In this document: one piece after another, positions 29,421 through 39,939 of the stretch
How positions within the stretch are numbered: position 1 is the first letter of the stretch
Layout of the letters: every line of letters starts with the position of its first letter
The notes under the pieces: model-generated
Databases searched by the model: none
What the model was told of the DNA's origin: nothing
What the model saw: the letters and a program-made list of their open reading frames with translations, nothing else
Origin: Bacillus sp. ISL-41
GTDB lineage: Bacteria > Bacillota > Bacilli > Bacillales > Cytobacillaceae
DNA: 64,000 bases
Reading direction: 5' to 3'
Assembly: GCF_018613235.1 (NCBI RefSeq)
Contig: NZ_JAGGQP010000030.1
Coordinates: forward strand, 1 to 64,000
Program-made: the position numbers and the translations under genes

Positions 29421-30687
29421 TTTGCCCTGTAATCTTTTCATAGATTGCAGCAATGGCCTGTTCGAATTTACCGGTTTTCTTGGGCTTGTAATAGACCTTG
29501 TTCTTGATCCTGTCCGGGAGATACTGCTGTTTGACCCACCCGCCTTCATAATCATGCGGATATAGATAATCAACGCCTCTTCCCAGGTCTTTTGCCCCTT
29601 TATAATGGGCATCCTTTAAGTGGTCGGGAACTTCCCCGCTGATTCCGGAACGGATGTCAGCCAGTGCCAAATCAAGAGCAACATAAGCAGAATTGGACTT
29701 CGGTGACAGACATAATTCTATAACTGCATTGGCCAGTGGGATCCTTGCTTCCGGAAAGCCAACCCTTTCCGCTGCTTCGATGGCTGCCAGAGTCCTTTGT
29801 CCTGCCTGCGGGCTAGCCAGTCCAATATCTTCATAGGCAATGACAAGGAGCCTGCGGTTAATGCTGACAAGGTCGCCTGCTTCTATCAATCTGCCAAGAT
29901 AGTGGAGGGCGGCATTCACGTCGCTGCCCCGGATGGATTTTTGGAAACCTGACAGTACATCGTAATGAGCATCACCGTCTTTATCATGCGAGAGACTTTT
30001 TTTCTGCATGCATTCTTCTGCAGCGGCTTCATCTATATGGATGACCCCGGCTCCATCTGGTTCAGTGGACAGTACTGCGAGTTCAAGAGCATTCAATGAG
30101 CTTCTGACATCACCGCCTGAAGCTGTCGCAAAATGGGTAAGCGCCTCATCGGTAATCTCGATCTTCAAGTCTCCAAGGCCTCTTTCTTCATCGGCAATAG
30201 CCCGGCGCAATGCGGTTTTAATATCATCTGGTTCAAGCGGCTTCAGTTCGAAAATCTGGCATCTTGACCGGATTGCAGGATTGATTGCGTGGTAAGGATT
30301 GCTTGTCGTCGCTCCAATTAAGACAATCATTCCGTTTTCAAGATAAGGGAGCAGGAAGTCTTGTTTCGCCTTGTCGAGACGGTGAACCTCATCTAGAAGC
30401 AGAATCACCTTTCCGGACATTTTTGCCTCAGCGGCGACTACTTCCATATCCTTTTTATTATTCGTAACAGCATTCAGTGTCCTGAACGCGAAATTCGTGC
30501 TTCCCGCAATGGCGCTGGCAATCGATGTTTTTCCAATGCCAGGCGGGCCGTAAAGGATCATCGATGATAATTGCCGAGCCTTGACCATCCGGTTTATGAT
30601 TTTTCCTTCAGCTACTAGATGTGACTGGCCGATCACTTCCTCGATCGTCCTCGGCCGCATCCTGAAAGCAAGAGGTTTAAGATTCAT
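29413..30687 (-). CDS. rarA: Replication-associated recombination protein RarA (MgsA)
   Basis: A 424-residue AAA+ ATPase acting at stalled replication forks. Walker A GPPGIGKTS, Walker B LLLDEVHRLD and sensor 1 IGATTSNPY are followed by an arginine-finger region (IRSRCQIFEL) and the C-terminal tetramerisation domain (YEDIGLASPQAG; HYKGAKDLGRGVDYLYPHDYEGGWVKQQYLP). I chose the ATG at 30687, with GGAGCGATGAGC upstream at proper spacing; the longer frame to 30762 runs into the intergenic region. The gene is divergent from cymR. Confidence 0.94.
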   Translation of the reverse strand: MNLKPLAFRMRPRTIEEVIGQSHLVAEGKIINRMVKARQLSSMILYGPPGIGKTSIASAIAGSTNFAFRTLNAVTNNKKDMEVVAAEAKMSGKVILLLDEVHRLDKAKQDFLLPYLENGMIVLIGATTSNPYHAINPAIRSRCQIFELKPLEPDDIKTALRRAIADEERGLGDLKIEITDEALTHFATASGGDVRSSLNALELAVLSTEPDGAGVIHIDEAAAEECMQKKSLSHDKDGDAHYDVLSGFQKSIRGSDVNAALHYLGRLIEAGDLVSINRRLLVIAYEDIGLASPQAGQRTLAAIEAAERVGFPEARIPLANAVIELCLSPKSNSAYVALDLALADIRSGISGEVPDHLKDAHYKGAKDLGRGVDYLYPHDYEGGWVKQQYLPDRIKNKVYYKPKKTGKFEQAIAAIYEKITGQKK

Positions 30688-30766
30688 GCTCATCGCTCCA
30701 ATAACGCATATTTCGTATATATACAATAACACGAACGGGGGACTTGCGCATGGGACACGCAATTTG

Positions 30767-30775
30767 TGCTATAAT
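30767..30775 (+). promoter_or_regulatory. Probable cymR promoter (extended -10)
   Basis: TGC followed by a perfect TATAAT (30770-30775); no good -35 at 17 bp. The start would give a leader of about 120 bases before cymR. Confidence 0.45.
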
Positions 30776-30902
30776 TGCAAAAGCCTACCTATTGACTGAG
30801 GATTTTGGTACTATTTATAGTGAGAGAATGCCATATGGGGCATTATGAATATATCTGAAAATAATAGCTAACTTTTTAAGAAAATTGGAATAGAGGTGCA
30901 AT

Positions 30903-31325
30903 ATGAAAATATCGACGAAAGGACGCTACGGATTGACGATCATGATCGAGCTGGCCAAAAAATATGGTGAAGGTCCGATATCACTAAAGTCCATTGCGCA
31001 AACGAATGATTTATCAGAGCATTACCTGGAGCAATTGGTTGCTCCGCTCAGAAATGCCGGCCTGGTGAAAAGCATCAGAGGAGCATATGGAGGGTATATT
31101 CTCAGTTCAGAACCATCAACCATCTCGGCTGGAGACATTATCCGTGTACTCGAGGGCCCGATCAGCATCGTCGAGGGTATCGAGGATGAGGAACCTGCCA
31201 AGCGCGAGCTCTGGACAAGAATCAGGGATGCCGTGAAGGACGTACTTGACAATACAACAATCGAAGATCTCGCCAATCATTCCGACAACTTTGGCGAGTC
31301 CGACGCTTATATGTTTTATATATAA
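30903..31325 (+). CDS. cymR: Cysteine metabolism repressor CymR (Rrf2 family)
   Basis: A 140-residue Rrf2-family winged-helix regulator. N-terminal MKISTKGRYGLTIMIELA, wing helix DLSEHYLEQLVAPLRNAGLVKSIRGAYGGY and a C-terminal dimerisation helix are typical. It has no cysteines at all, so it lacks the Fe-S ligands of IscR and fits CymR, which senses cysteine status with CysK. ATG 30903 follows TAGAGGTGCAAT. It precedes iscS and mnmA, as in B. subtilis, but a repeat element lies between. Confidence 0.92.
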   Translation: MKISTKGRYGLTIMIELAKKYGEGPISLKSIAQTNDLSEHYLEQLVAPLRNAGLVKSIRGAYGGYILSSEPSTISAGDIIRVLEGPISIVEGIEDEEPAKRELWTRIRDAVKDVLDNTTIEDLANHSDNFGESDAYMFYI

Positions 31326-31437
31326 AGCCTGTAGTATAGAATGCTGCTTGTTCTGGTTCAGAAATTTTCGGATGATTAAGCAGCATAGTTTATGAAAGTT
31401 AGTGGCTCTGTTATATCCCATCGAGGTTTTTATAACC

Positions 31438-31634
31438 TGTTGATTGTAGTGTAAGGCGCGAAGACTCCTCCGAAAATGCTAACGCATTTTCATCGTGCGT
31501 GGGCAGGTTCGAGGATGCACAATCAATGTCCTGCGGGATGAGAAAGTCATGGGGAGACCCCGCAGGCGCTTAAAGCGCCGAGGAGGCTCCCCGACTTCCC
31601 GCGGAAAGCGAAGCGCCTGGAACGGAAATCAACA
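31438..31634. repeat. Structured intergenic repeat between cymR and iscS
   Basis: The element of about 197 bp is bounded by inverted ends: TGTTGATT (31438-31445) and AATCAACA (31627-31634), with AGGCGC inside the left end and GCGCCT inside the right. The interior is GC-rich and self-complementary, for example GGCGCTTAAAGCGCC near 31564 and GGGGAGACCCCGC. From memory, closely similar blocks are scattered between genes in many Bacillaceae. The 62-codon frame at 31495-31683 runs through it without a ribosome binding site and is not called. Confidence 0.7.
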
Positions 31635-31687
31635 GCCGAATTTTACAGAGTCAATTCAAAAAAAACTTCTGAAGAGAGGGTAAGACT

Positions 31688-32842
31688 TTGGAAAGAATCT
31701 ATTTGGACCATGCAGCCACTACACCAATGCATCCGGACGTACTGACCGAAATGGTCAAGGTAATGGAAGCAGAATTCGGCAACCCTTCTAGCATCCATCA
31801 TTTCGGTCGTGAGGCAAGGAAGATCCTCGACGATACCCGCGATGAACTAGCGAAAAGCATCGGGACGAAGGGAAATAATATTATTTTTACGAGCGGCGGC
31901 ACTGAAGCAGATAACCTGGCCATCATCGGTTATGCGGAAAGCAATCGCTCTATAGGTCAACATATCATCACGACACAGATTGAACATCATGCTGTCCTGC
32001 ACAGCTGTGAGGAATTGGAGAAGCGTGGATTTGAGGTCACTTATCTCCCGGTCGATGAAAATGGCCTGGTTTCTTTGGGAAAATTGGATGAGGCATTACG
32101 TGATGATACGATCCTTGTGACAATCATGTACGGAAACAATGAGATTGGCACCATCCAGCCGATCAAAGAGATTGGTGAAATGCTAGCTGAGCATCAAGCT
32201 GTTTTCCATACAGATGCTGTCCAGGCTTATGGCATTGAAAAATTGGATGTCGAAGAACTGAAGGTTGATATGCTTTCTGTTTCAGCCCATAAAATCAATG
32301 GTCCTAAGGGGATTGGTTTTCTTTATATCCGGGATGGAATCAAGCTGTCCAGGCAGATATTCGGTGGTGAACAAGAACGGAAACGCCGTGCCGGAACCGA
32401 GAATGTCGCGGCGATTGCCGGGTTCCGCAAAGCTGTTCAGCTATCCCAAACGGAGCTTGAAACAAAGCGAAGCTTCTATAATGATTTAAGGAATTTGTTT
32501 ATCGAACAACTTAAAAGCAGCGGAATCTCTTTCCAGCTGAACGGATTGCTTGATAAATCACTTCCTCATATTTTAAACTTAAGCTTTCCGGGCACGAATG
32601 TCGAAGCGATGCTGGTCAACCTTGACCTATCTGGCATTGCTGCTTCAAGCGGTTCAGCATGCACGGCTGGATCAATCGATCCTTCGCATGTGCTGGTGGC
32701 GATGTTCGGAAAAGAAGATGATAAGCTGACCAATTCCATCCGTTTTAGCTTTGGGCTGCACAATACGAAGGAACAGATTGAAAAAGCAGCTGAGGATACT
32801 GCGAAAATTGTCAGCCGGCTTGCGAAAAATAGCTTGTTTTAG
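31688..32842 (+). CDS. iscS: Cysteine desulfurase (YrvO/IscS type)
   Basis: A 384-residue PLP enzyme that removes sulfur from cysteine as persulfide. N-terminal ERIYLDHAATTPMHPDV, PLP-Lys in SVSAHKINGPKG and catalytic Cys in SSGSACTAGS (about residue 325) are all present. The start is TTG at 31688 after AAGAGAGGGTAAGAC. It is followed at about 60 bp by mnmA. In B. subtilis YrvO donates sulfur to MnmA for 2-thiouridine, and the pairing here supports the same role. Confidence 0.94.
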   Translation: MERIYLDHAATTPMHPDVLTEMVKVMEAEFGNPSSIHHFGREARKILDDTRDELAKSIGTKGNNIIFTSGGTEADNLAIIGYAESNRSIGQHIITTQIEHHAVLHSCEELEKRGFEVTYLPVDENGLVSLGKLDEALRDDTILVTIMYGNNEIGTIQPIKEIGEMLAEHQAVFHTDAVQAYGIEKLDVEELKVDMLSVSAHKINGPKGIGFLYIRDGIKLSRQIFGGEQERKRRAGTENVAAIAGFRKAVQLSQTELETKRSFYNDLRNLFIEQLKSSGISFQLNGLLDKSLPHILNLSFPGTNVEAMLVNLDLSGIAASSGSACTAGSIDPSHVLVAMFGKEDDKLTNSIRFSFGLHNTKEQIEKAAEDTAKIVSRLAKNSLF

Positions 32843-32897
32843 AAAAATAGCCAGGTTTAAGGGAAGAATAAGTTTTAAAGGAAGAGAAAAGAGGTGA

Positions 32898-34019
<1,122 letters not shown>

Positions 34020-34028
34020 TCCTGATCA

Positions 34029-34064
34029 AATCCCCGGCGGGCCAGCTTCGCCGGGGATTGTTTT
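34029..34064 (+). terminator. Terminator after mnmA
   Basis: ATCCCCGGCG pairs with CGCCGGGGAT (34030-34058), followed by a T-rich run. Confidence 0.85.
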
Positions 34065-34067
34065 GGA

Positions 34068-34138
34068 TTTGGCTCTTTTTGAAAACTTTCGCTTTTACAA
34101 ACCAAGAGTAAAGTTCAGCAGTACTAGAAGAGAGCCTA
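34068..34138. repeat. Possible short remnant of the TIR element
   Basis: GGCTCTTTTTGAAAACTTTCGC at its left end resembles the terminal repeat of copies A-C, and GAGAGCC near the right end is its partial inverse. At about 70 bp it would be an internally deleted copy. Weak evidence. Confidence 0.3.
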
Positions 34139-34186
34139 AAATACCCCTTAATATGGTATACTTTCATGGAGAATGGAGTGTTAATT

Positions 34187-34846
34187 ATGGATAAAAACCA
34201 GATTGGTATTGATTTTATGAGAGAAGGCAAATGGGAAGAGGCTGCCAAGGCATTTGCTGAAGCGATCGACGACCATCCTGAGGATCCCGTTGCATACATA
34301 AACTTTGGAAATGTTCTTACCGCGGTAGGCGATACGGAAAGAGCGATGAATTTTTACGATAAGGCGATCGGCCTTGATGAATATGCTACAGCAGCATACT
34401 ACAGCAAGGGCAGTGTTTATTACGATAACCAGGATTTCGATGAAGCCAGAAAGATGTTTGAGCTGGCTATGAAAAAAGGGCTGGACAATGGAGACAATTT
34501 TTTTATGCTGGGTATGAGTCTCGCGCAGTTGGGCAGCAGCAAGCTGGCTCTGCCATATTTACAGCGCAGCACGGAGCTACTCGAATATGATGCTGAAGCC
34601 CATTTCCAATATGGCCTATGCCTGGCCAGGGAAGCTTTTATCGATGAAGCGATTATTGCGCTTGAACAGGCAATCCAACTAGACCCGGAGCATGCGGACG
34701 CACTTTATAATCTTGGGGTAGCTTATGGGTACAAAGAAGATGGCGACAAGGCACTCGCAATGTTCAATCGTGCATTGGAAGTCCAGCCAGATCACTTGCT
34801 TGCAGGACACGGCAAAAAATTGATTGAGGGTCAGGATCTCCATTAA
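34187..34846 (+). CDS. yrrB: Tetratricopeptide repeat protein (YrrB-like)
   Basis: A 219-residue protein made of about six TPR units, for example GKWEEAAKAFAEAIDDHPEDPVAYINFGNVL and the last AMFNRALEVQPDHLLAGHGKKL. TPR proteins mediate protein contacts; no enzyme domain is visible. Position between mnmA and recD2 matches B. subtilis yrrB. I chose ATG 34187, ten bases after GGAGTG; the frame to 34166 adds seven residues including that site. An extended -10 TGGTATACT lies at 34154-34162. Confidence 0.88.
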   Translation: MDKNQIGIDFMREGKWEEAAKAFAEAIDDHPEDPVAYINFGNVLTAVGDTERAMNFYDKAIGLDEYATAAYYSKGSVYYDNQDFDEARKMFELAMKKGLDNGDNFFMLGMSLAQLGSSKLALPYLQRSTELLEYDAEAHFQYGLCLAREAFIDEAIIALEQAIQLDPEHADALYNLGVAYGYKEDGDKALAMFNRALEVQPDHLLAGHGKKLIEGQDLH

Positions 34847-34994
34847 TTAGCCTGTTTTCGTAAATTTTATTGCTTTGAGAAACATTTGCTGTTGATCCTT
34901 TATGATTTTTATGTCTTACAGCATCCGGCTGAAGCAAGATTCAATGCGAAAACAGTCATCAATTAAAAGTCATTGGACGGAAGGGGGAAGTGCT

Positions 34995-37451
34995 TTGGAC
35001 AAACAGGACTCGCTTGATTTGTTTTCAGAACAGGGTAAGTTCATGAAAGGAAAGCATCTTGTCACTATTTTTCATAATGAACAAAATCTTTACACAGTCC
35101 TGAGGATCAGGGTTGAGGAAACGAATGAGCAGTACGAGGATAAGGAAGCAGTCATAACAGGCTATTTCCCCCGGATTCATGAGCAGGAGACTTATATTTT
35201 CTTTGGTGAGGTAAAAGAGCATCCTAAATTCGGCGCCCAATTCCATGCCACACATTTCCGCAAGGATTTGCCACAGTCGAAGCAGGGGATCATCAGTTAC
35301 CTATCAAGTGATCTCTTTAAAGGAATCGGAAAAAAAACGGCTGAGAAAATCGTTGATACACTTGGTGAAAAGGCGATAACGCGAATCATTGAGACCCCTT
35401 CAGTACTTGACCAGATTCCAAAGCTTGCTCCTGAAAAAGCGAAGGAACTATATGACACATTGATGGAGCATCAAGGCCTTGAACAAGTCATGGTCGCATT
35501 GAACGAATATGGCTTTGGCCCTCAGTTGTCGATGAAAATATATCAGGTCTACAAAGAATCAGCGATCGACATCATCCAGAAAAACCCTTATAAGCTGGTG
35601 GAGGATATCGAAGGCATTGGATTCGGAAGGGCGGATGAACTGGGAAGCCAGCTTGGTCTGACAGGTAATCATCCTGACCGGATCAAGGCGGCCTGTCTCT
35701 TTACTCTCGAGAGTTCAAGCATCCAGGGCGGGCATGTTTTCATGGATGCGGAGAATTTGCTTGTCGAGGTAAAAAAGCTCCTTGAAGACAATCAGAATAT
35801 CGAGATTGAATTCACTGATATCTCCAACGAAATCATCAAGCTCGGTGAAGAAGGAAAACTGGTTCCCGAAGAACAGAGGATCTATCTGCCGTCCCTTTAT
35901 TACTCCGAAAAAGGCCTGGTTATGAACATAAAAAGGATTCTCGACCAGGATGAATATGAAAATCAATTTCCTGAGTCAGAGTTTTTGCTGGCTCTCGGTA
36001 ATCTAGAGGAGCGCCTGGGTGTCCAGTACGGGCCAAGTCAGAAGGAAGCGATCCAGACTGCGCTCATGTCACCAATGATGATCCTGACAGGCGGACCCGG
36101 CACCGGGAAAACAACAGTCATCAAGGGAATTGTTGAGCTATATGCAGAGCTGCATGGCTGTTCCCTGGACCCGAAGGATTATAAAAAAGAAGAGCCATAT
36201 CCGTTCTTGCTTGCGGCTCCGACCGGTCGTGCGGCTAAGAGGATGACGGAATCAACCGGCCTGCCTGCCGTGACCATCCACAGGCTGCTGCGCTGGAATG
36301 GGGCAGAAGGCTTTGACCATAACGAAGACCAGCCACTTGAAGGGAAGATTTTGATCATCGATGAAACCTCGATGGTTGATATATGGCTGGCTCATCAATT
36401 GTTCAAGTCGCTCCCTGACAATATACAGGTCATCGTAGTGGGAGATGAAGACCAGCTCCCATCAGTAGGTCCCGGCCAGGTACTGAAGGATTTGTTGGAT
36501 TCAGGAAGGGTCCCGACCGTCAGGCTGACGGATATCTACAGGCAGGCTGAAGGTTCTTCGATCATTGAACTAGCCCACCAGATTAAGAATGGCTATATGC
36601 CAGACGATATTTCCGCACAACAGCCAGACCGATCGTTTATAAAATGTACGACCAGCCAGATACCACAGGTAGTTGAAAAGGTAGTCGCAAATGCCAAAAA
36701 GAAAGGGTATTCGCCTAGGAACATCCAGGTGCTGGCACCGATGTACAGAGGTCCTGCCGGTATCGACCGTTTGAACGAGCTGCTGCAGGAGTTATTCAAT
36801 GCGAATGCGGATGGCACCAGGAAAGAGCTGGCGTTTGGCGATGTGAAATACCGTATCGGCGATAAAGTCCTCCAGCTAGTTAATCAGCCGGAAGCCAATG
36901 TATTCAATGGGGATATGGGTGAGGTAGTCGCGATTTTTTACGCAAAGGAAAACACGGAAAAACAAGATCAGCTGATTGTTTCCTTTGACGGCATCGAAGT
37001 CACTTACAACAGGCCGGACCTGTCGCAAATCACACATGCTTATTGCTGTTCAGTGCATAAGTCCCAGGGAAGTGAATTTCCGATTGTTGTCCTTCCAGTG
37101 GTAAAAAGCTACTACAGGATGCTGCGCCGGAATTTGATTTATACAGCGATCACCAGAAGTAAGCAATTCCTTATTCTTGTTGGTGAAGAAGAAGCATTGA
37201 AAATGGGGATTGAACGCGGTAGTGATACAGCAAGGAATACTACACTCGTTGAGAAGCTTGTACAAATGCTGCCTGAATTGAATGGTGAAGCGGCAAAGGA
37301 ACAAAGCAAGCAGCGGTCGGTAATTCAAAGTGAACAACTTACCGGTAAAGATGATGAAGTGGATTATATCGACATCATCAAAAAAGCTGATCCGATGATT
37401 GGAATGGGAAACCTGACTCCTTATGATTTCATGGAGGAAAATGAGGCTTAA
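34995..37451 (+). CDS. recD2: ATP-dependent DNA helicase RecD2 (YrrC)
   Basis: An 818-residue SF1 helicase of the RecD2 type. An N-terminal OB/HhH region (SSDLFKGIGKKTAEKIVDTLGEKA) precedes the motor. Walker A GGPGTGKTTV and AAPTGRAAKRMTE follow, then Walker B ILIIDETSMVDIWL, VVGDEDQLPSVGPGQVL, and C-terminal HKSQGSEFPIVVLP with YTAITRSKQFLILVG. It has a role in DNA repair outside RecBCD. I chose TTG 34995, directly after GGAAGGGGGAAGTGC; the upstream frame to 34902 has no ribosome binding site. Confidence 0.94.
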   Translation: MDKQDSLDLFSEQGKFMKGKHLVTIFHNEQNLYTVLRIRVEETNEQYEDKEAVITGYFPRIHEQETYIFFGEVKEHPKFGAQFHATHFRKDLPQSKQGIISYLSSDLFKGIGKKTAEKIVDTLGEKAITRIIETPSVLDQIPKLAPEKAKELYDTLMEHQGLEQVMVALNEYGFGPQLSMKIYQVYKESAIDIIQKNPYKLVEDIEGIGFGRADELGSQLGLTGNHPDRIKAACLFTLESSSIQGGHVFMDAENLLVEVKKLLEDNQNIEIEFTDISNEIIKLGEEGKLVPEEQRIYLPSLYYSEKGLVMNIKRILDQDEYENQFPESEFLLALGNLEERLGVQYGPSQKEAIQTALMSPMMILTGGPGTGKTTVIKGIVELYAELHGCSLDPKDYKKEEPYPFLLAAPTGRAAKRMTESTGLPAVTIHRLLRWNGAEGFDHNEDQPLEGKILIIDETSMVDIWLAHQLFKSLPDNIQVIVVGDEDQLPSVGPGQVLKDLLDSGRVPTVRLTDIYRQAEGSSIIELAHQIKNGYMPDDISAQQPDRSFIKCTTSQIPQVVEKVVANAKKKGYSPRNIQVLAPMYRGPAGIDRLNELLQELFNANADGTRKELAFGDVKYRIGDKVLQLVNQPEANVFNGDMGEVVAIFYAKENTEKQDQLIVSFDGIEVTYNRPDLSQITHAYCCSVHKSQGSEFPIVVLPVVKSYYRMLRRNLIYTAITRSKQFLILVGEEEALKMGIERGSDTARNTTLVEKLVQMLPELNGEAAKEQSKQRSVIQSEQLTGKDDEVDYIDIIKKADPMIGMGNLTPYDFMEENEA

Positions 37452-37482
37452 GAATCTGCAATTATTTGCGGATTCTTTTTTA
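37450..37482 (+). terminator. Terminator after recD2
   Basis: AAGAATCTGCA pairs with TGCGGATTCTT (37450-37477) followed by a T-run. Confidence 0.82.
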
Positions 37483-37564
37483 ATTTTCCATGGAAAACCT
37501 TACACCTCATGAATTGCCTGCAGTCAGTGGAAACTAAGAGTGTTCGGAAAGGCGGGACACTCTT

Positions 37565-38041
37565 TTGCGGACATTTTCACTTTTAAAGGGACTGCCTGTA
37601 TATGAATTGGCGAGTGGTCAAAAACTGGGCGAAGTTTGTGATGTGAGCATTTCAGGCAATGGAAGCGTAGTAGGCTTACTTGTAAAAAAGGGTGCGTTCA
37701 TCAAGAAAACGTTTCAGGTCAAAGTGAACCAGGTTTCATCATTTGGTGAAGATGGGGTCATGGTGAAAGACAAGTCAGCCTTGGAGCGATTGGAGACAGA
37801 GCCTGAATATACATTCGAGCATAATGAAAGCCTCGCTGGGAAAAAGCTTCTTTCGAAGGAAGGGGAGCAGCTCGGCTTGCTGGAGGATGTATATTTTATG
37901 GAAGAAGTGGGCACGATTGTAGGGTACGAATTAACGGATGGCTTTTTTTCGGATATCGCGAATGGGAAGCGTGTCATTAAGACCACTGGTCCGCCTGCAA
38001 TCGGAAAGGATGCCATCGTCGTCACTGTCAAATCGAGATGA
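37565..38041 (+). CDS. yrrD: PRC-barrel domain protein (YrrD-like)
   Basis: A 158-residue protein with two PRC-barrel-like halves: LKGLPVYELASGQKLGEVCDVSI at the N-terminus and LAGKKLLSKEGEQLGLLEDVYFMEEVGTIVGYELTDG from about residue 90. PRC-barrels occur in RNA-processing and sporulation proteins; the role here is unknown. The start is TTG 37565 after GGAAAGGCGGGACACTCT. The position after recD2 matches B. subtilis yrrD. Confidence 0.82.
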   Translation: MRTFSLLKGLPVYELASGQKLGEVCDVSISGNGSVVGLLVKKGAFIKKTFQVKVNQVSSFGEDGVMVKDKSALERLETEPEYTFEHNESLAGKKLLSKEGEQLGLLEDVYFMEEVGTIVGYELTDGFFSDIANGKRVIKTTGPPAIGKDAIVVTVKSR

Positions 38042-38050
38042 GGTGTCCTT

Positions 38051-38242
38051 ATGTTAAGTTGTCCCAATTGCAGGAGCAAGGATATCGGTAAAATTGGCAT
38101 CAACCAATATTACTGCTGGAATTGCTTCATCGAACTGTCTCTGAACAAAGGCTTGATTCATACCCATCAAGTCGAAGAAGATGGAACATTGAGCTCACTT
38201 GATGATTTATTTGAAGAAGATCAACGTCAATACGGCATATAA
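38051..38242 (+). CDS. Small zinc-ribbon protein
   Basis: A 63-residue protein with two CxxC pairs, CPNC (residues 4-7) and CWNC (about 22-25), forming a likely zinc ribbon, and an acidic C-terminus (SSLDDLFEEDQRQ). B. subtilis has a similarly placed small gene, yrzR, but I cannot prove orthology. The ATG is 10 bp after yrrD, preceded by GAGATGAGGTGTCCTT. Confidence 0.75.
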   Translation: MLSCPNCRSKDIGKIGINQYYCWNCFIELSLNKGLIHTHQVEEDGTLSSLDDLFEEDQRQYGI

Positions 38243-38266
38243 AATAAATAGAAGAGGTGAAGCACA

Positions 38267-38401
38267 TTGAATAAAATGTTAACCTCCATAATCGCTTTTG
38301 GTGCTGGCATGGCAGCTTACAACTATACGTCCAACAATAATATGATGTCAGGCAGAAAAATGAAGAAGCTTGGCAGGAAAATGACGAAAGCTTTATTTTA
38401 A
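38267..38401 (+). CDS. yrzQ: YrzQ-like DUF3918 small protein
   Basis: A 44-residue protein starting at TTG 38267 after an excellent GAAGAGGTGAAGCACA site. The sequence has a short hydrophobic segment, LTSIIAFGAGMAAYNYT, and a basic tail with KMKKLGRKMTKALF. This pattern is the DUF3918/YrzQ family of Bacillus. Function is unknown. It is followed by a strong terminator, so it ends the yrrD-zinc ribbon-yrzQ unit. Confidence 0.78.
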   Translation: MNKMLTSIIAFGAGMAAYNYTSNNNMMSGRKMKKLGRKMTKALF

Positions 38402-38423
38402 TATGCTGCAACAGTCTTATCGA

Positions 38424-38456
38424 TAAACCCCTGTAATTTTTTGCAGGGGTTTCTTT
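38424..38456 (+). terminator. Terminator after yrzQ
   Basis: AAACCCCTG pairs with CAGGGGTTT (38425-38452), then CTTT. The following stretch to 38797 (about 340 bp) is A+T-rich and I see no gene or clear regulatory site in it. Confidence 0.85.
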
Positions 38457-38806
38457 ACTGCTTAGCAGGAAAAAAGCTTTGTTTTTTCTAAATTTATGCA
38501 GACGGCATGATTATCAGCTTTTATTGCTCAAATAGGGATTATATTTGGGAGATTATCTGTTTTTTTTTGCTTAATTATGTTCGATTATTAAGAGAATGAT
38601 TTTTCCAATTGCACTTTTCTGGATTCATTTTACAAAAAAACAAAACGAAAACCATTACGCAGGAAAAAATAACCTAACAGATAAGATAAATACCTACATA
38701 ATCTCCAAAAAAATCTCAATAAGCTTGTAAAATATCCTCAAAAGGCCAAAAAATGCATAATCCTCCACCTTTCTTTCAAGAATAAACAGGAAGGTGGGTG
38801 AAGATA

Positions 38807-39886
38807 TTGAATATCCAGATGAAATGGTATTACCGGCTCGGATTTCTTCTCCTTTTATTAATTGTGCTATTTGTTTTTATTAAATTGCAGTCCATTTGGG
38901 TCCCTTTTTTGGAAGTATTGATATCATTGCTTGTACCTTTTTCCGTTGCAGCGTTTATTACATATTTGCTCAATCCTATTGTTGAGGCCCTTCATCAAAA
39001 GGGGCTTCACCGAGGGGTTTCGATCCTGATCATCTATATTTTGTTCTTTGGCGGAGCTGGATTTGCTTTTTACAAAGGCGTACCAGCGCTGATCCGCCAG
39101 CTGGGCGACCTGGCGGAGAATGCTCCGTATTTTGCTGAGCAATATAGGCAAATGGTCAATAATATTGTTGACCAGACCTCGACTTGGCCGGCAGGTATCC
39201 ACGAAAGAATCGAGGATGGGATTACCCGGATGGAGCAATGGCTTGATGGTGTGCTCGCAGGTACGATGACATTCCTGATGGATATCATAAATTCAATTTT
39301 GACGATAGCGGTTATTCCGTTTATCGCTTTTTACATGCTGAAGGATTTCGATGTCATGAAAAAAGCAGCATGGTATCTGACACCGCGGCAGTGGAGACAG
39401 CCAGGCACAAAGTTCCTGCACGAAGTCGACAAGTCGCTCGGGAGTTATATCCGGGGCCAGCTGCTCATATGTCTTATCATTGGTGTCCTGTCTTCATTGT
39501 TTTTTTGGATGGCGGGCATCAAGTATTCGCTGCTGTTAGGAGCAATCGTTGGGATAACCAATGTAATCCCTTATTTTGGCCCAATCATTGGAGCTATTCC
39601 AGCCGTGATCATTGCAGCGACCATGTCGGTGAAGATGGTGATTCTTTCACTTGTAATTGTTTTTTCTCTGCAATTCCTTGAGGGAAATATCCTGTCCCCG
39701 CTGATTGTCGGCAAAAGCCTGCATATGCATCCGCTGATGATCATGTTTGCGCTCCTGGCGGGGGAAGAGGTTGGCGGCATCCTTGGATTGATTCTTGCGG
39801 TTCCCGTCCTGGTTGTATTGAGGGCTGCATTGATTCATGCAAAAGACCATATCATCCTTGAGAGAAAGAAAGAACACCATTCATAA
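38807..39886 (+). CDS. yrrI: AI-2E family transporter (YrrI-like)
   Basis: A 359-residue membrane protein of the AI-2E/PerM family with about eight helices. The central GVLSSLFFWMAGIKYSLLLGAIVGITNVIPYFGPIIGAIPAVIIA and the later QFLEGNILSPLIVGKSLHMHPLMIM are family signatures. Substrates are unproven; some members are Na+/H+ antiporters. I chose TTG 38807 after AGGAAGGTGGGTGAAGATA; GTG 38798 and ATG 38819 are alternatives. Position before alaS matches B. subtilis yrrI. Confidence 0.88.
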   Translation: MNIQMKWYYRLGFLLLLLIVLFVFIKLQSIWVPFLEVLISLLVPFSVAAFITYLLNPIVEALHQKGLHRGVSILIIYILFFGGAGFAFYKGVPALIRQLGDLAENAPYFAEQYRQMVNNIVDQTSTWPAGIHERIEDGITRMEQWLDGVLAGTMTFLMDIINSILTIAVIPFIAFYMLKDFDVMKKAAWYLTPRQWRQPGTKFLHEVDKSLGSYIRGQLLICLIIGVLSSLFFWMAGIKYSLLLGAIVGITNVIPYFGPIIGAIPAVIIAATMSVKMVILSLVIVFSLQFLEGNILSPLIVGKSLHMHPLMIMFALLAGEEVGGILGLILAVPVLVVLRAALIHAKDHIILERKKEHHS

Positions 39887-39901
39887 TTTTTGCCAAGTCG
39901 T

Positions 39902-39930
39902 TTGACAAACCGCAACAGGCTATATATAAT
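39902..39930 (+). promoter_or_regulatory. Sigma-A promoter of alaS
   Basis: Perfect TTGACA (39902-39907), 17-bp spacer and perfect TATAAT (39925-39930). Confidence 0.85.
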
Positions 39931-39939
39931 TCGGCTATA

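Noticed and set aside
31495-31683. 62-codon plus-strand frame before iscS
   Set aside because: It lies largely inside the structured repeat, is Arg/Gly-rich by composition and has no ribosome binding site.
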